Shown here one piece after another: positions 8,178 through 18,211 of a DNA stretch of 64,000 bases (positions are counted from its first letter, which is position 1; the number at the start of each line of letters is the position of its first letter). Origin of the DNA: CAVYWD01 sp963772225 (GTDB lineage Bacteria > Myxococcota > Myxococcia > Myxococcales > UBA5297); NCBI GenBank assembly GCA_963772225.1, contig CAVYWD010000002.1:1984001-2048000 (forward strand), in the 5' to 3' direction. Position numbers and translations under genes: made by a program. The notes under the pieces are model-generated. The model searched no databases, was not told where the DNA came from, and saw only the letters and a list, made by a program, of their open reading frames with translations.

Positions 8178-10712
8178 CTAGCGAACACACCGAACGAAGT
8201 ATGAATCGTTAGAATCTTCCAGGTACGCGAGGCCGAGGCCGAAGTCGACAGCGTAATAGGCGAAATCTTGAAACAACGGAGTTATCGTCGAGCTCCAAAA
8301 CTTGCCGGTGAAATATGATTTTGCGGAGGGGTCGCCGGTGGGGGTATTAGGAAACGCGTCGCCGTCGATCGTCGGGTAGACCTGGCCGGAATTGACCAAC
8401 GTTAGAAGCTCGTACCGGGTCGGCAACCGCCAGACGTGCTGCCCGAGCGACTCCAGGACGAGCGTGTCGCAGTACTTGACCGCGTCGGACTGTGTCATCT
8501 GCGGCGAGCTGTTGATTACGGCCCTTTGCCACGTCAACCCGGTGCTCGGGTCATAGACGACGTCCGGGTTCGACTTATAATCATAGGTTATGGCGGCTTC
8601 TGGGATGGGCATATTGGCCCACTCCGGGTCGCCCTTGCACAGCCCCTGGAGGCATTTCTGATCGTCCGCGCAGGCAGTGCCGCAGGTGCCGCAGTCTGTC
8701 ATCGAATCGAGGTACGACGCGCATGCGCCCTCGCACCACTTCATGGGGTACTCCAACCCGCTGCAGTCGCAAACTCCGCCCGCGCACTTGCCCGGGCAGG
8801 TATTTCCGCAGCCCCCGCAGTTATGAATGTCGGTGTTGAGGTCCACGCACCCGGACTTGCAGGTAAAGGCGTCCTGCCGATCCGGGCACGACTGTGTGTA
8901 GCCCAAGGCATTCGTGCCGCTGTTTCCGCCGCAGACTTTTGGCATGTTCTCGCACTGGCTCACGCAGGTGGCGGGGCTGTTCGACGTGCTGCAAATCAAG
9001 GTGCGGTCGTCACAGGAGCCGCAGAAGGTCCCGCCGCACTGCTGGCCCGCCGCGCACAGGTTGCCGAGCGTGCTGGCCGAGCAGTCGCCCGCGGACCCCT
9101 GCGCCGTGAAGCCGATTGGGGTCGCGTTATTGGTCGTCGCCCCATTGATGTTCACCGCGACGGTGTGCGACCCGCTCGTCTGCGACGTGCAGAAAGCGAT
9201 GGGGTAGACCGCACTGGAGGCCAGCGCGATCCGCCCGGCGAGGTCCGAGAAGTCGCGGTAGAGGCTCGCCTCGTCCGGCGACGTCGGCAGAAACCAATCC
9301 GTGAACTCCGTGAACTCCGCGAGCGACGGGGTGTCGAGCGAAGCGGATTTGAGCGAGAGCGTCGCCACCGTCACCGGCTGGGTCGCCTTCGCCGTCTGGA
9401 TGCCCGAGACCGCCGTCGACGCCCCGCCGTCCGCGTCTGCAGTGAAGAGCACGATGAAGCCCGGCGCGACGGCGCCCCCGCCGTTTCGGTTCACGAAGAC
9501 CTTCTGCGCCGTCGGCTGATTCCAGAGGGCCCGCGTGACCGCGTAATTGAGATAAACGTCGGAGTTGGACTGTGGCCCCGCCTTGGCAATGCCGTCCAGG
9601 TCCGAGAGCAGCGTTTGAGAATCGAGCGTCGGCGCGCAGACGTATAGGTACCCCTCGCCCCAGAAAGTCGTGATTCCGATGTGCACCGGCAACTTGAGGT
9701 CGAGCTGCAGCCGCGTCACAAACGCCTTGGCGCCCTCGATCATGGGCCCGAGGTCAGCGCCTACCGACGAGCTGATGTCCAAGACCAGCGTGACGAAGAC
9801 CTGCTCCCCAGTCTTGGGGAGCGGCACCGGCGCCGCGGCGAGCGCCGCCGAGTCCTCCACGACTTGAAAGTCGCAGCTCGACGCGCCGCAGCCCAGGGTC
9901 GTCAGCGGCCGTCCCTGGCAATCCTCGACGCGGAACACGAGGCCCAGCCCCGACGTCTTCGCAACTGGCTGCGTGGTCACCGGCAGCGTCCGCGCGCACG
10001 TGGGATCCGGCGGGTCCGTGTAAGAAATGCCGTTCGCCACGAAGCCCGTGCTGAAGTGCGTCACGCTCGCCGTGGCCACCCCGTTGTTGATGGCCGCTGC
10101 CGTTCGCTCGTAGCCGGTCGCCCCGCTGCGCGACCAGAAGAGGGTCGCGACCCTGGGGTCGTTGCTCGGATTGGCGGTGTCGTTCGCCACCGTGAACGGG
10201 ATGCTGACCGTCACCGGCAGCGCAAACTGGAGCCCGGATGGCTCGAACTTGTACAATGGCGAATACGCGGCGTATCCCGAGGGCACCGATTCCGGGCTCA
10301 CGCTCACTGTGATTGCGGCGTTTTCCGTGAGAGCCCCGGGCGGGATGGTCAGCTGCACGCCGCCCGCGGAGATCGTTCCGCCGCCCGCGCCGATGACGAC
10401 CGCCGGCACGCCCGCGTCCCAGATCTGCGCGCCTGCGTCCGCATCAGAGGTCTGCGAGCCGCTGTCCGAATCAGACGTCTGCGAAGCTCCGTCCGAATCA
10501 GAGCTCTGCAAACCGCTGTCTGAGTCAGAGCTCTGCGAGCCACTGTCCGAATCAGAGCTCTGCGAGCCGCTGTCTGAGCCAGAGGTCTGCGAACCTCCGT
10601 CAGATCCGGAGACCAGCTGCGTTGCCGCGTTCTGCGAAGCAGCTTTATGGGAACCGCAACCTGCCGCTAACACGACCCCGAAGGCGCCAATCAGCGCTCG
10701 ATGCGAATTCAT
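8178..10712 (-). CDS. Large surface lipoprotein: Ser/Asp repeats, ZU5-like, VWA, Cys-rich and DUF1566 domains
   Basis: Multi-domain exported lipoprotein of 844 residues with lipobox 'VLAAGC' (Cys19). Residues about 30-95 are an Asp/Ser/Gly linker made of nine-residue repeats such as 'SDSGSQSSD'. A ZU5-like domain follows ('GGTISAGGVQLTIPPGAL', about 105-225). A von Willebrand A domain (about 300-500) has the MIDAS start 'VTLVLDISSSVG'. A Cys-rich stretch (about 545-690) contains 'NCGGCGNTCPGKCAGGVC'-type units common in myxobacterial surface proteins. The C-terminus is a DUF1566 domain ('WRLPTRYELLTLV', 'SYFVRCVR'). The architecture suggests a cell-surface adhesin or matrix-binding protein. 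The start is supported by GGGAG eight bases upstream. It is the first gene of a reverse-strand pair with the DUF1566 gene at 7632. Confidence 0.82.
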   Translation of the reverse strand: MNSHRALIGAFGVVLAAGCGSHKAASQNAATQLVSGSDGGSQTSGSDSGSQSSDSDSGSQSSDSDSGLQSSDSDGASQTSDSDSGSQTSDADAGAQIWDAGVPAVVIGAGGGTISAGGVQLTIPPGALTENAAITVSVSPESVPSGYAAYSPLYKFEPSGLQFALPVTVSIPFTVANDTANPSNDPRVATLFWSRSGATGYERTAAAINNGVATASVTHFSTGFVANGISYTDPPDPTCARTLPVTTQPVAKTSGLGLVFRVEDCQGRPLTTLGCGASSCDFQVVEDSAALAAAPVPLPKTGEQVFVTLVLDISSSVGADLGPMIEGAKAFVTRLQLDLKLPVHIGITTFWGEGYLYVCAPTLDSQTLLSDLDGIAKAGPQSNSDVYLNYAVTRALWNQPTAQKVFVNRNGGGAVAPGFIVLFTADADGGASTAVSGIQTAKATQPVTVATLSLKSASLDTPSLAEFTEFTDWFLPTSPDEASLYRDFSDLAGRIALASSAVYPIAFCTSQTSGSHTVAVNINGATTNNATPIGFTAQGSAGDCSASTLGNLCAAGQQCGGTFCGSCDDRTLICSTSNSPATCVSQCENMPKVCGGNSGTNALGYTQSCPDRQDAFTCKSGCVDLNTDIHNCGGCGNTCPGKCAGGVCDCSGLEYPMKWCEGACASYLDSMTDCGTCGTACADDQKCLQGLCKGDPEWANMPIPEAAITYDYKSNPDVVYDPSTGLTWQRAVINSSPQMTQSDAVKYCDTLVLESLGQHVWRLPTRYELLTLVNSGQVYPTIDGDAFPNTPTGDPSAKSYFTGKFWSSTITPLFQDFAYYAVDFGLGLAYLEDSNDSYFVRCVR
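10444..10605 (-). repeat. Six 27-bp tandem units encoding a Ser/Asp/Gly linker
   Basis: Six consecutive 27-base units, differing from each other by a few substitutions, encode nine-residue repeats of the form SDSGSQ(S/T)SD inside the lipoprotein gene at 8178. Such in-frame repeats can vary in number and change how far a surface domain stands from the membrane. Confidence 0.85.
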
Positions 10713-11126
10713 CCAGATCTCCCGAAAGGCCGGCCAACCTTCGCTCCGACTTCAACCATGGTAGCTCGACTTTGCAAAAAGGGCGCGATGTCCGCGTCTC
10801 GACGGGCCATGACTGCACGGAAGCGCACACTGCGGGAGGCCGCCTTTGTCGCCCATTCTTTCGACACGAGGCGCCAAAGCAAAGCGCACTTCCCCAGAAG
10901 GCGCCCGGCTTATGCGGCCCTGCCTCGCCCGACGGTTGAGGCGGCGGCCGTCGCTCGGCCGGCCCTTGAGCGCCTCTCGGGAGGCGAGCGCGCGGAGCGC
11001 ACGGCCCCGCGAGAGGCAACCTCTCTGCAGCCGGCAAACGGGCTCCGTCGAGTCCATGCTTCCTCCGCGCGGCCGGATGCGCTAGGCTCCGCCGCCCTTA
11101 GACTCAACGCGACCGCGATTACGACC
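10713..11126. other. Divergent intergenic region, 414 bp
   Basis: This stretch separates the reverse-strand VWA lipoprotein from the forward S1-domain gene and must hold the promoters of both. The frame of the S1 gene happens to be open through it, but the translation is low-complexity Arg/Ala/Ser sequence with no family resemblance, so I do not extend the gene into it. I see no convincing promoter boxes, hairpin terminator or RNA gene. Confidence 0.5.
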
Positions 11127-13052
11127 ATGGCTGACGACTCCCAGAACGGCAGTGCTCCTCCCGGTGGCCCGCCCGGCGGCGGGCAAAGAGGGGGAGGGCG
11201 CAAGCCGTTTCCCAAGACTTTTGGCGACGTGATGAAGGGCATCCCCGCCGGCAAGGGCGAACGCCCTCGGCGCGAAGGAGGCCCCGGAGCGCCGAGCCCC
11301 GGAGAAGGCGAGCCTTCGGGCGAGCGCCGCGGCCCTCGCGATCGCCCTCGCCGCGCCGAGGAGCCGAAGAAGGGCCCGGTGGTCGTGCGCAAGCCGCCGC
11401 CGCTCGGCGCGGACAAGCCCGCGTCGGAGTCCGCGCCCAGCGCCGCGCCGGCCCATGCCGCCCACGAGAGCCGCGCCGAGCGCCGCCCTCCCAAGACGGT
11501 CTTTCGGCGCGCCGACGGGCTGAACCTTCCCCCGCGCGAGGCGGAGAGCGAAAAGGCGCTGACGTCGGCGCCGGCCGAGGCCGAGCCCGCAAGCCCCGAC
11601 GAGAGCTTCGCCGAAATGTTCGCCGCGTCCGAAGCGGCGGCGACCCCGAAGCGCTTCGAGGTGGGGCAGAAGGTCTCGGGCCGCATCGTTCAGCTGGGCC
11701 AGGAGCAGGCCTTCTTGGACCTGGGCGGCAAGGGCGAGGGTATGATCGACCTCGCCGAGCTCCAGGACACCCACGGCAACCTCATGGTGGCCATCGGGGA
11801 GATCCTCGAGGGCTACGTGCTCGCGCTGGCCGGCGACCACGGCGGCGTGGTGGTGACGAAGCAGCTCTCCAAGGGCGCTCAGAAGGACTTCCTCGGCGAG
11901 GCGCGTGCGAGCGGCATCCCCGTGGAGGGGCTCGTGGCCGCGCACAACAAGGGCGGCCTCGAGGTCGACCTGGGCGGCGTGCGCGGCTTCTGCCCCTCGT
12001 CGCAGATCGACCTGCACTTCGTCGAGAGCCCGGCGGCGCTGGTCGGCCAGCGGCTCACCTTCAAGGTCATCGAGGTGAAGGACCGAGACGTCGTCCTCTC
12101 GCGGCGCGCGCTGCTCGAGGCAGAGGCGGCGAAGAAGGCGCAAGTGCTGCGCGAGAGCCTCTCGGTCGGCGCCCAGCTCGAGGGCACTGTCACCAGCCTG
12201 CGCGACTACGGCGCCTTCATCGACCTGGGCGGCCTCGAGGGCCTCCTGCACGTCAGCGAGCTCGGCTACGGCCGGGTGAATCACCCGAAGGACGTGCTCC
12301 AGGTCGGCCAGAAGGTGAAGGTCGAGGTCGTGCGCATCGACGCGCCGAAGGACGGCGAGAAGGTCGAGCGCATCGGCCTCTCCATGAAGGCGCTGCAGCA
12401 GGACCCGTGGAGCCAGGCCGCGGCTTCGCTCCACGAGGGCGACCGGGTCAAGGGAAAGGTGGTCCGCCTCCAGCCCTTCGGCGCATTCGTCGAGCTAATG
12501 CCCGGAGTGGACGGCCTGGTGCACATCAGCGCCCTCGGCGCCCCGAAGCGCATCGCGCACCCAAAGGAAGTCGTCACCGAGGGCGAGGAGGTGCTGGTCT
12601 CCATCGAGAGCATCGACCTCGAGCAGAAGCGCGTCAGCCTGCGGCGCATCACCAGCGAGGAAGCGGCGGCCGAGGCGCCTGCCGACGGGGCGAAGCCCGC
12701 GCCCGCCCCGAGCCACGCGCATCCTCCCAAGGTCGGCGACGTGTTCGAGGTCGGCGTCGACAAGGTCGAGCCCTTCGGCCTCTTCGTTCGCTGGTCGAGC
12801 GGCCGCGGTCTCATCCCCAATGCGGAGATGGGGACGCCCAAGGGCGCCGACCACCGCAAGCTGTTCCCGCCCGGAGCTTCCTTCAAAGCGGCCGTCATCG
12901 AAATCGACAATCAAGGCCGATTCCGGCTCTCCAAGACCGGCGCCGAGCAGGCCGAAGAGCGGCGGGAGTACAGCCAGTTCATGCAGAAGCAGACCAAGCC
13001 GTCCGGCAAGGGCTTCGGCACGCTGGGCGATCTGCTCAAGCTGAAGAAGTAG
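11127..13052 (+). CDS. Multi-S1-domain RNA-binding protein (RpsA/Tex-like repeats)
   Basis: A 641-residue protein with about 170 N-terminal residues of Gly/Pro/Arg-rich disordered sequence followed by five S1 (OB-fold) repeats. Repeat starts are 'FEVGQKVSGRIVQLGQEQAF', 'ASGIPVEGLVAAHNKGGLEV', 'LSVGAQLEGTVTSLRDYGAF', 'LHEGDRVKGKVVRLQPFGAF' and 'PKVGDVFEVGVDKVEPFGLF'. Repeats three and four are the most canonical ('GLLHVSELGY', 'GLVHISALGA'). S1 repeats bind RNA in ribosomal protein S1 and relatives. This protein is not a standard S1, because the N-terminal extension is unusual and the repeat order differs, so it is best called a paralogous S1-domain RNA-binding protein. The ATG at 11127 is chosen because the upstream open frame has no conserved content. 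Confidence 0.85.
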   Translation: MADDSQNGSAPPGGPPGGGQRGGGRKPFPKTFGDVMKGIPAGKGERPRREGGPGAPSPGEGEPSGERRGPRDRPRRAEEPKKGPVVVRKPPPLGADKPASESAPSAAPAHAAHESRAERRPPKTVFRRADGLNLPPREAESEKALTSAPAEAEPASPDESFAEMFAASEAAATPKRFEVGQKVSGRIVQLGQEQAFLDLGGKGEGMIDLAELQDTHGNLMVAIGEILEGYVLALAGDHGGVVVTKQLSKGAQKDFLGEARASGIPVEGLVAAHNKGGLEVDLGGVRGFCPSSQIDLHFVESPAALVGQRLTFKVIEVKDRDVVLSRRALLEAEAAKKAQVLRESLSVGAQLEGTVTSLRDYGAFIDLGGLEGLLHVSELGYGRVNHPKDVLQVGQKVKVEVVRIDAPKDGEKVERIGLSMKALQQDPWSQAAASLHEGDRVKGKVVRLQPFGAFVELMPGVDGLVHISALGAPKRIAHPKEVVTEGEEVLVSIESIDLEQKRVSLRRITSEEAAAEAPADGAKPAPAPSHAHPPKVGDVFEVGVDKVEPFGLFVRWSSGRGLIPNAEMGTPKGADHRKLFPPGASFKAAVIEIDNQGRFRLSKTGAEQAEERREYSQFMQKQTKPSGKGFGTLGDLLKLKK

Positions 13053-13271
13053 CGAAGCCCGGGGGCGAGCGACCTCGCCGCCCCGCGCGCCTTTCGACCT
13101 GACCAGGCGTGCAGGGTGCACTCCGCAAACATTTCGGATGCGCGGACTTCTTTGCGCCCCTGGCACCCGTGCCGGCGCAGGTAAGCTCCCGTCCCGCCTT
13201 GGCGTTCAATGTAGGCATGGCGCCTGCTAGTGAGCGTTCGCCACCTTCCTTCACCCCTTCCTGGAGGGGCC

Positions 13272-16200
13272 ATGGCTCGAACCGCTCGCTTCCTCGCCCT
13301 CGCCACGCTCGCTGTTCTGCCATCGCTGGCCCGCGCCAACGACATCGTGACCTTTCCCGCCGGGTCGCTGATCATCCCGATGCAGGGCAACTTCCAAGAC
13401 AAGTGCGGCACGACGTCGGCCTATGGCCTGGTCTGGCGAATCCTCCAGTCGAACCAGGCGGGTCACTTCAACGCGGCGCACCCGGTGACCGTCTATTGGA
13501 TCATCAACGACAAGAAGGGGTCTCCCAATCGGTGCGTGCCCAGCAACCTGAGCGCCAACTCCGATAAAGGCGCGTGGGACAGCAACCCCGTCTGGAACGA
13601 CGGCTGCGACACCAGCATCGCCAACACCGACCACGAGCCCGTGGTGCCCGTCGACTACTCCGCCGATTGGCCGTCCGCGAACAACGGAATCTACCAATAC
13701 GGCGCGATCCCCATGTTCGACTCCACGGGGTATCCGTCATCTCCTTCCCTGCCCGCCGAGGCCCTGGACGAGGCGACGAACCCGAAGTTCACGACCATTC
13801 AATACCTGGGCGGGCCCTTTGTAATCGCAAAGAAGGACGCGCAGAACGTCATCACGTTTCTCCAGAAGGGCGACGACCCCTACACCAGCCTTGGCAAGGG
13901 CCTCGAAGGCGCCTTGTCCCGATTCACGACGCCATGCACCTGCGCCTTCAATAATGAGCCCCCAGAGGGAACGAACTCGGATTCACGCTGCAATTATGTC
14001 CAAATGCATCAGGCCACCATCAGCTTCGACGCCAAGGTCGGGCGACGGATGAGCAACGTGCCTCCGAAGATCGCCTTGCTCGCCGGATTCGGACAATCCG
14101 ACCAACGCCACGGCTGACAACGACGCCTGGGGTTACCAGATATACACCGCCATTCTGGACCAATATCTGAAGAACGCGGGGCTCTGGGTCACCGGCACTT
14201 CAAACAATCAGGACTCCGGCGGATGCCCCTCGGGCTCCATTTCGGGATGCACGCTGAACGGGAGCAACTCGACCAAGAAGTATCCAGGGCTCATCTACGA
14301 CGCCTTCTGGGCGAACAGCGACCTCATCACAATCGCCGACCACCCCAACGGCCTCCTCAATGACCCGGACCCGAGCGACGCGTCGGGGAAGACGCCGCTC
14401 TACCGAGTCTTTTGGACTCCTCACTGGGAGGCCTTCAACACCAACAATGGAAGTCTCTACAAAGGCCCCGCAACGGACTCCGAGCGAAAGAACGCCCTCG
14501 ACAACATCGCCTACTTCGCAAATCGGCCGCGCACCGGCCTCATGGCGGAATGCGCCAGCCTCGAGAGCTACGAGGGTTCGCTCAACGACGAGTTGCCGCC
14601 CGGGATTGCCGCTGCTTCCTCCGCCACGAATTTCCAATTCAGTAACGGAATCGAGGCGAATGGCATCCTTCCCAATTCGGATATGTTCGGGAGCCTGTCA
14701 GCGAACTGGCCCGGAAAGAACTGCACGGATCCCGACTACGACCACAAGGACCACTGCATGTTCTACCCGAACCCCGCGAGCCCTTTCGCGCAGATCGGCG
14801 ACTTTCTCTTCACCGGCAAATTTGGGCACGTCCAGCAGTATCGGCCCAACGCCACTGCCGCCCCCACGGCTTCGGTCAAGAACCCTGGTCTGAGCGAGCT
14901 GGCCGTCTCCTGGACCGCCGCCTCGGACACCACGGATTACACGTCTTCGCCCAAGGCCCCGAACGACGGCTGGGATTTCTTCAGCGTCATCCAGAAGGAC
15001 GACGACCCCAATAAGGCCATGATCCTGTACCTCGCGGGGCACAACTTCGGCGACAGCATCTCCGGCAACCGCGTCGTCCTCAACACGCTCTTGAACCTGG
15101 GGGCGGACCCCACTGGCTCGGAGCGCGCGCTGGTGCCGCCGGTCGCATTCAATGACCCGAACGACTCGATCCCCAAGGTCCTCCAGGGCACCTACGAGGC
15201 GATCGCCGATTACCCGGACGGCGTCCAGAACTTCTCGCCCTCGACCGGCCCCCAATGGGTGTTCCCCTATATCCCCGGCCACCTGCGAGCCCATCCGCTC
15301 TCCGGCTCCAATGCCCTGCAGGTCGGCAACAACCTCCTCAGCTCGGCCTCCATCTGGGACGCGGACGACGCCTCGCTCATGCCCGCGCCGGGCGATCGGA
15401 ACCTGTTCACCTATTTCGGCGGGACCGTTCAAAGCGGCGACCAAACGACCATCGACGCCTCCTTCGGGTCCTTTGGCCTAACCAGCACTCACCCCGTCTT
15501 CCAGCTCGGGTGGGTCCCGCAGAGGGTGAGCTACGACGCGATGGACTTGGGGAATTGCGTGGACAAGCTGGCCTTCCAACAGACCGACCCGAAGGACGCG
15601 AGCACCTATGGCTTCGTCGCGGTCAACGGCGGCGATGGAATTTGCGATATCCAGGAGGCCCTCGAGCTCACCCCGGTGAGCTCCACGGACGAGCTCGCCG
15701 ACATCAAGGCAAATATGAAGGCCGACCTCCTCGACGCCAAGCGAATGATCCAGCGCGTCCGCGGCTTCTGCTGGGCGACCTCGGGTTCGACGCCGATTAT
15801 GGAGCCGAGCGACAAGCAGCAGTGCGACCTCGGGGCCATTTCGGTAGCCGGCGGGGCGATCAACGCCGCCCACCTCGGCGGCATCGTGCACTCCACGCCG
15901 GTCGTCGTCGGCTCTGGCTCGCTCGTCGGCCAAAACCGCCCCGTCGTCGCCTATTTCGGCGGATACGACGGCCAGCTGCATGCCATCCTCGTCTCCTCTG
16001 GTTCCGGCTTTTCTCCGGGCAGTCTCCACTTCCCGTCGGGTACCGTGGCTGCGTCCTCGGTCTTCAAGAAACATTGGGCGCCCGCTTCGCTGAGCACCCT
16101 CCAACCAGGGACCGAGCTCTGGTCCTACCTCCCGGCGTCCCAGCTCCCGGCCCTGAGCACCAACGCCGCCCGCCTCGATTCGGCGCCGGCCGTCTCCGAC

Positions 16201-17646
16201 GTCTTCGGCGACTTCGCGGGAACAGGCGCGCGCGAGTGGCACACGGTCCTCGTCATGTCGGTCGGCGGCACCGGGCGCGAGGTCTTCGCCATGGACGTGT
16301 CCAACCCGCTCGAGCCCGTCCTGCTCTGGGACCTCGTCGGAAGCATCGCCCCCAACAGCTCCAAGTTCTCGTCGAACATCCCGGCGAACAAGAACCTGGT
16401 CGACTCGAGCGGCAACCTCAAGGGCTCCAACTCCGCGCCCACGCGTTATTCCAACAAGTGGCAGAGCGGCACCACGAAGTACAACTACGCGTCGACCGAC
16501 CCGTCGGACCTGTTCGATTACTCGGACCTCGGCGCGGCGAGCGGCGTCTCCATCGGCCAACTCCGCCGCGGCCTGGATCCCGTCTACGTGGCGTTCGTAA
16601 CCACCAATACGGCCAACACCTCGGTGAGCAAGGGCCTGGAAGTCTTCGCCATCGACATCGTCAGCGGCCAGAAGCTGTGGCAATGGGAGCGCCCCTACCG
16701 GGGCACGGAGGATAGTGGAACGTGGAGTGGAACGTGGGCCGACAATGCCGTGCCGCCCGTCTCGACGGTCTTCAACCTCCTCGCCGACCTGCCGCGCTTG
16801 TACACCCCGGACCAGGAAGGCCTCCTCTGGGAGCTCGACGCGCTGACCGGCCGCAACGTGAACTACCACGACGATTTGACCAATCCGATCGCGGGTTGCT
16901 CTTCCTCGACGCCTTGCGAGCTGAGCCTGTTGAACACCTCCTCCTCCGCCGCCGATCCTCAGCCTCTCACGACGAACGTGGCAGTGGCGCAGGTCCCAGC
17001 GACCGTGGACGCAGGGTCCCTCTTCGCCAAGTTCACTGGGGCCAAGCTCGCCATTGTCGGGACGGGCGGCGCCGACTGGGTCAGCTCCTCGACCAACGGC
17101 AAGCTCTACGTCCTGCTCCTGGACCCCTCCAACCGCTGGCCCATTGAATCGGGCGGCCCGAGCCTCGACGGGTCGAGCATTCTCTCTCAATCCCAAGCAC
17201 TGGCGTTCGCCAAATCCAGCGGCCTCCTCCAGGCGCCCTCGCCGAGCCTCCCCTACGTGCTCGGGGTCGGCGAGCACCTCTACGGAGCCATCAACGTCGT
17301 CGGCCAGCGCATCACTTTCGAGACCGCCTCGCCCCGCACGCTCATCAACGACCCGATGAGCCTCTTGAAGCTGTCCGACAGCATCACGGGCGCAACCTAT
17401 TCCCTCGTCATCCCCTCCGCGACGACCACCGTTCCTCCCACCCTCTTCGGCAAGGGCAACCTTGGCGGCACCGCCACCCTGGTGACATCGGACGCCATCT
17501 ACACCATCGCGGCCGAGGTGAACGACCTCGCGGTCACCAAGGAGGCGGTCTCGACCTCGGTCGCGCTGCCTGCGGCGTCGCTCAATCCGGACAAGTCGCT
17601 GCAATTCCAGCTCTTGAATTGGCTGCGGCGCAAGATCAACCCCTAG
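13272..17646 (+). CDS. PilY1-like type IV pilus tip/adhesin protein (one frame break)
   Basis: Exported protein of about 1,457 residues that heads a minor-pilin operon. The signal peptide ends near 'VLPSLARA'. The N-terminal domain ('AGSLIIPMQGNFQDKCGTTS', 'YGLVWRILQS', 'VTVYWIINDKKG') resembles exported-protein domains I associate with myxobacteria and Geobacter. The frame shifts by +1 near 14090-14100. The next frame carries on with 'TNATADNDAWGYQIYTAIL' and runs intact to 17646. The C-terminal half holds the PilC/PilY beta-propeller: 'HSTPVVVGSGSLVGQNRPVV', 'GGYDGQLHAIL', 'GGTGREVFAMDVSNPLEPV', 'LYTPDQEGLLWELDALTG'. PilY1 proteins sit at the pilus tip with minor pilins, promote extension and act as adhesins. 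The start has GGAGGGG just upstream. No clear Ca-binding EF loop was seen in the propeller. Confidence 0.85.
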
Positions 17647-17659
17647 GAGGCCGCGTCGA

Positions 17660-18211
17660 ATGCGCTCGCTCACCAGAGGCCGCCCCGCCGGGTTCACCTT
17701 GCTGGAAACCACCATCGCCTTGGCCGTTTTGGGCGTGGCCATGCTCGGCGCTTTGGCCGCCGTCAACAATTCCAACGCCGAGCTTCGCGCAGGCCAGTTC
17801 TATTTCGCCAAGGCGACGCTCGCGGACCAGGCCATTCAGCGGGCCCGATTGACGCTGAAGAGCAGCATTACGCCTTGGGCCGATTCGTCCTCCCTCCCGG
17901 ACCAAGTCGCCATCGGGACCGACCCGCCGTGGCACCTCGACCCGAGTGGGGCCTACTTCGTGGCCGACGGAACCGGGACCTATCGGGCGGCTGATCCGGC
18001 CGAGGTCGCGGCAGGGACGCTCTGCAACGCGGTGCCTGCGGGAATCCTCTGCCGCGAGATCGCCTGGACGACCGGCGTTCCGTACAACGCGTTCCCAACC
18101 AACTCGGGGCTCGACGCCAGCATGCACCCCATCACTCTGTGGGTCCGCGTCTCGCGCATGGGCGAGCCTTCGAACCTCGCTGTCCTGCAACGGGAGGTCT
18201 TCCTCCAATGA
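17660..18211 (+). CDS. PilV-like minor pilin (type IV prepilin)
   Basis: A 183-residue prepilin. A short basic leader is followed by the prepilin-peptidase site 'RPAGFTLLETTIALAVLGVA', with Gly before Phe+1 and Glu at +5 of the mature protein, and then the hydrophobic alpha-1 helix. The C-terminal globular domain is unlike well-known pilins but contains two cysteines suited to a disulfide. The start at 17660 has TAGGAGG upstream, 13 bases after the PilY1 stop. Its stop overlaps the start of the next pilin gene (ATGA at 18208-18211). By order and motif it corresponds to PilV of the FimU-PilV-PilW-PilX set. Confidence 0.85.
   Translation: MRSLTRGRPAGFTLLETTIALAVLGVAMLGALAAVNNSNAELRAGQFYFAKATLADQAIQRARLTLKSSITPWADSSSLPDQVAIGTDPPWHLDPSGAYFVADGTGTYRAADPAEVAAGTLCNAVPAGILCREIAWTTGVPYNAFPTNSGLDASMHPITLWVRVSRMGEPSNLAVLQREVFLQ

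Noticed and set aside
10701..11126. N-terminal extension of the S1 protein to 10701.
   Set aside because: The upstream codons give Arg/Ala/Ser sequence with no family match, and the region must hold divergent promoters.
13150..13180. A TGGCAC...GC string upstream of pilY1 as a sigma54 promoter.
   Set aside because: The -12 element does not match TTGC with proper spacing; the string is a small palindrome GGCACCCGTGCC.
15478..17775. Long reverse open frame (765 codons) opposite pilY1.
   Set aside because: Its translation is low-complexity Arg/Glu/Val text with no motifs; the forward PilY1 frame is conserved.
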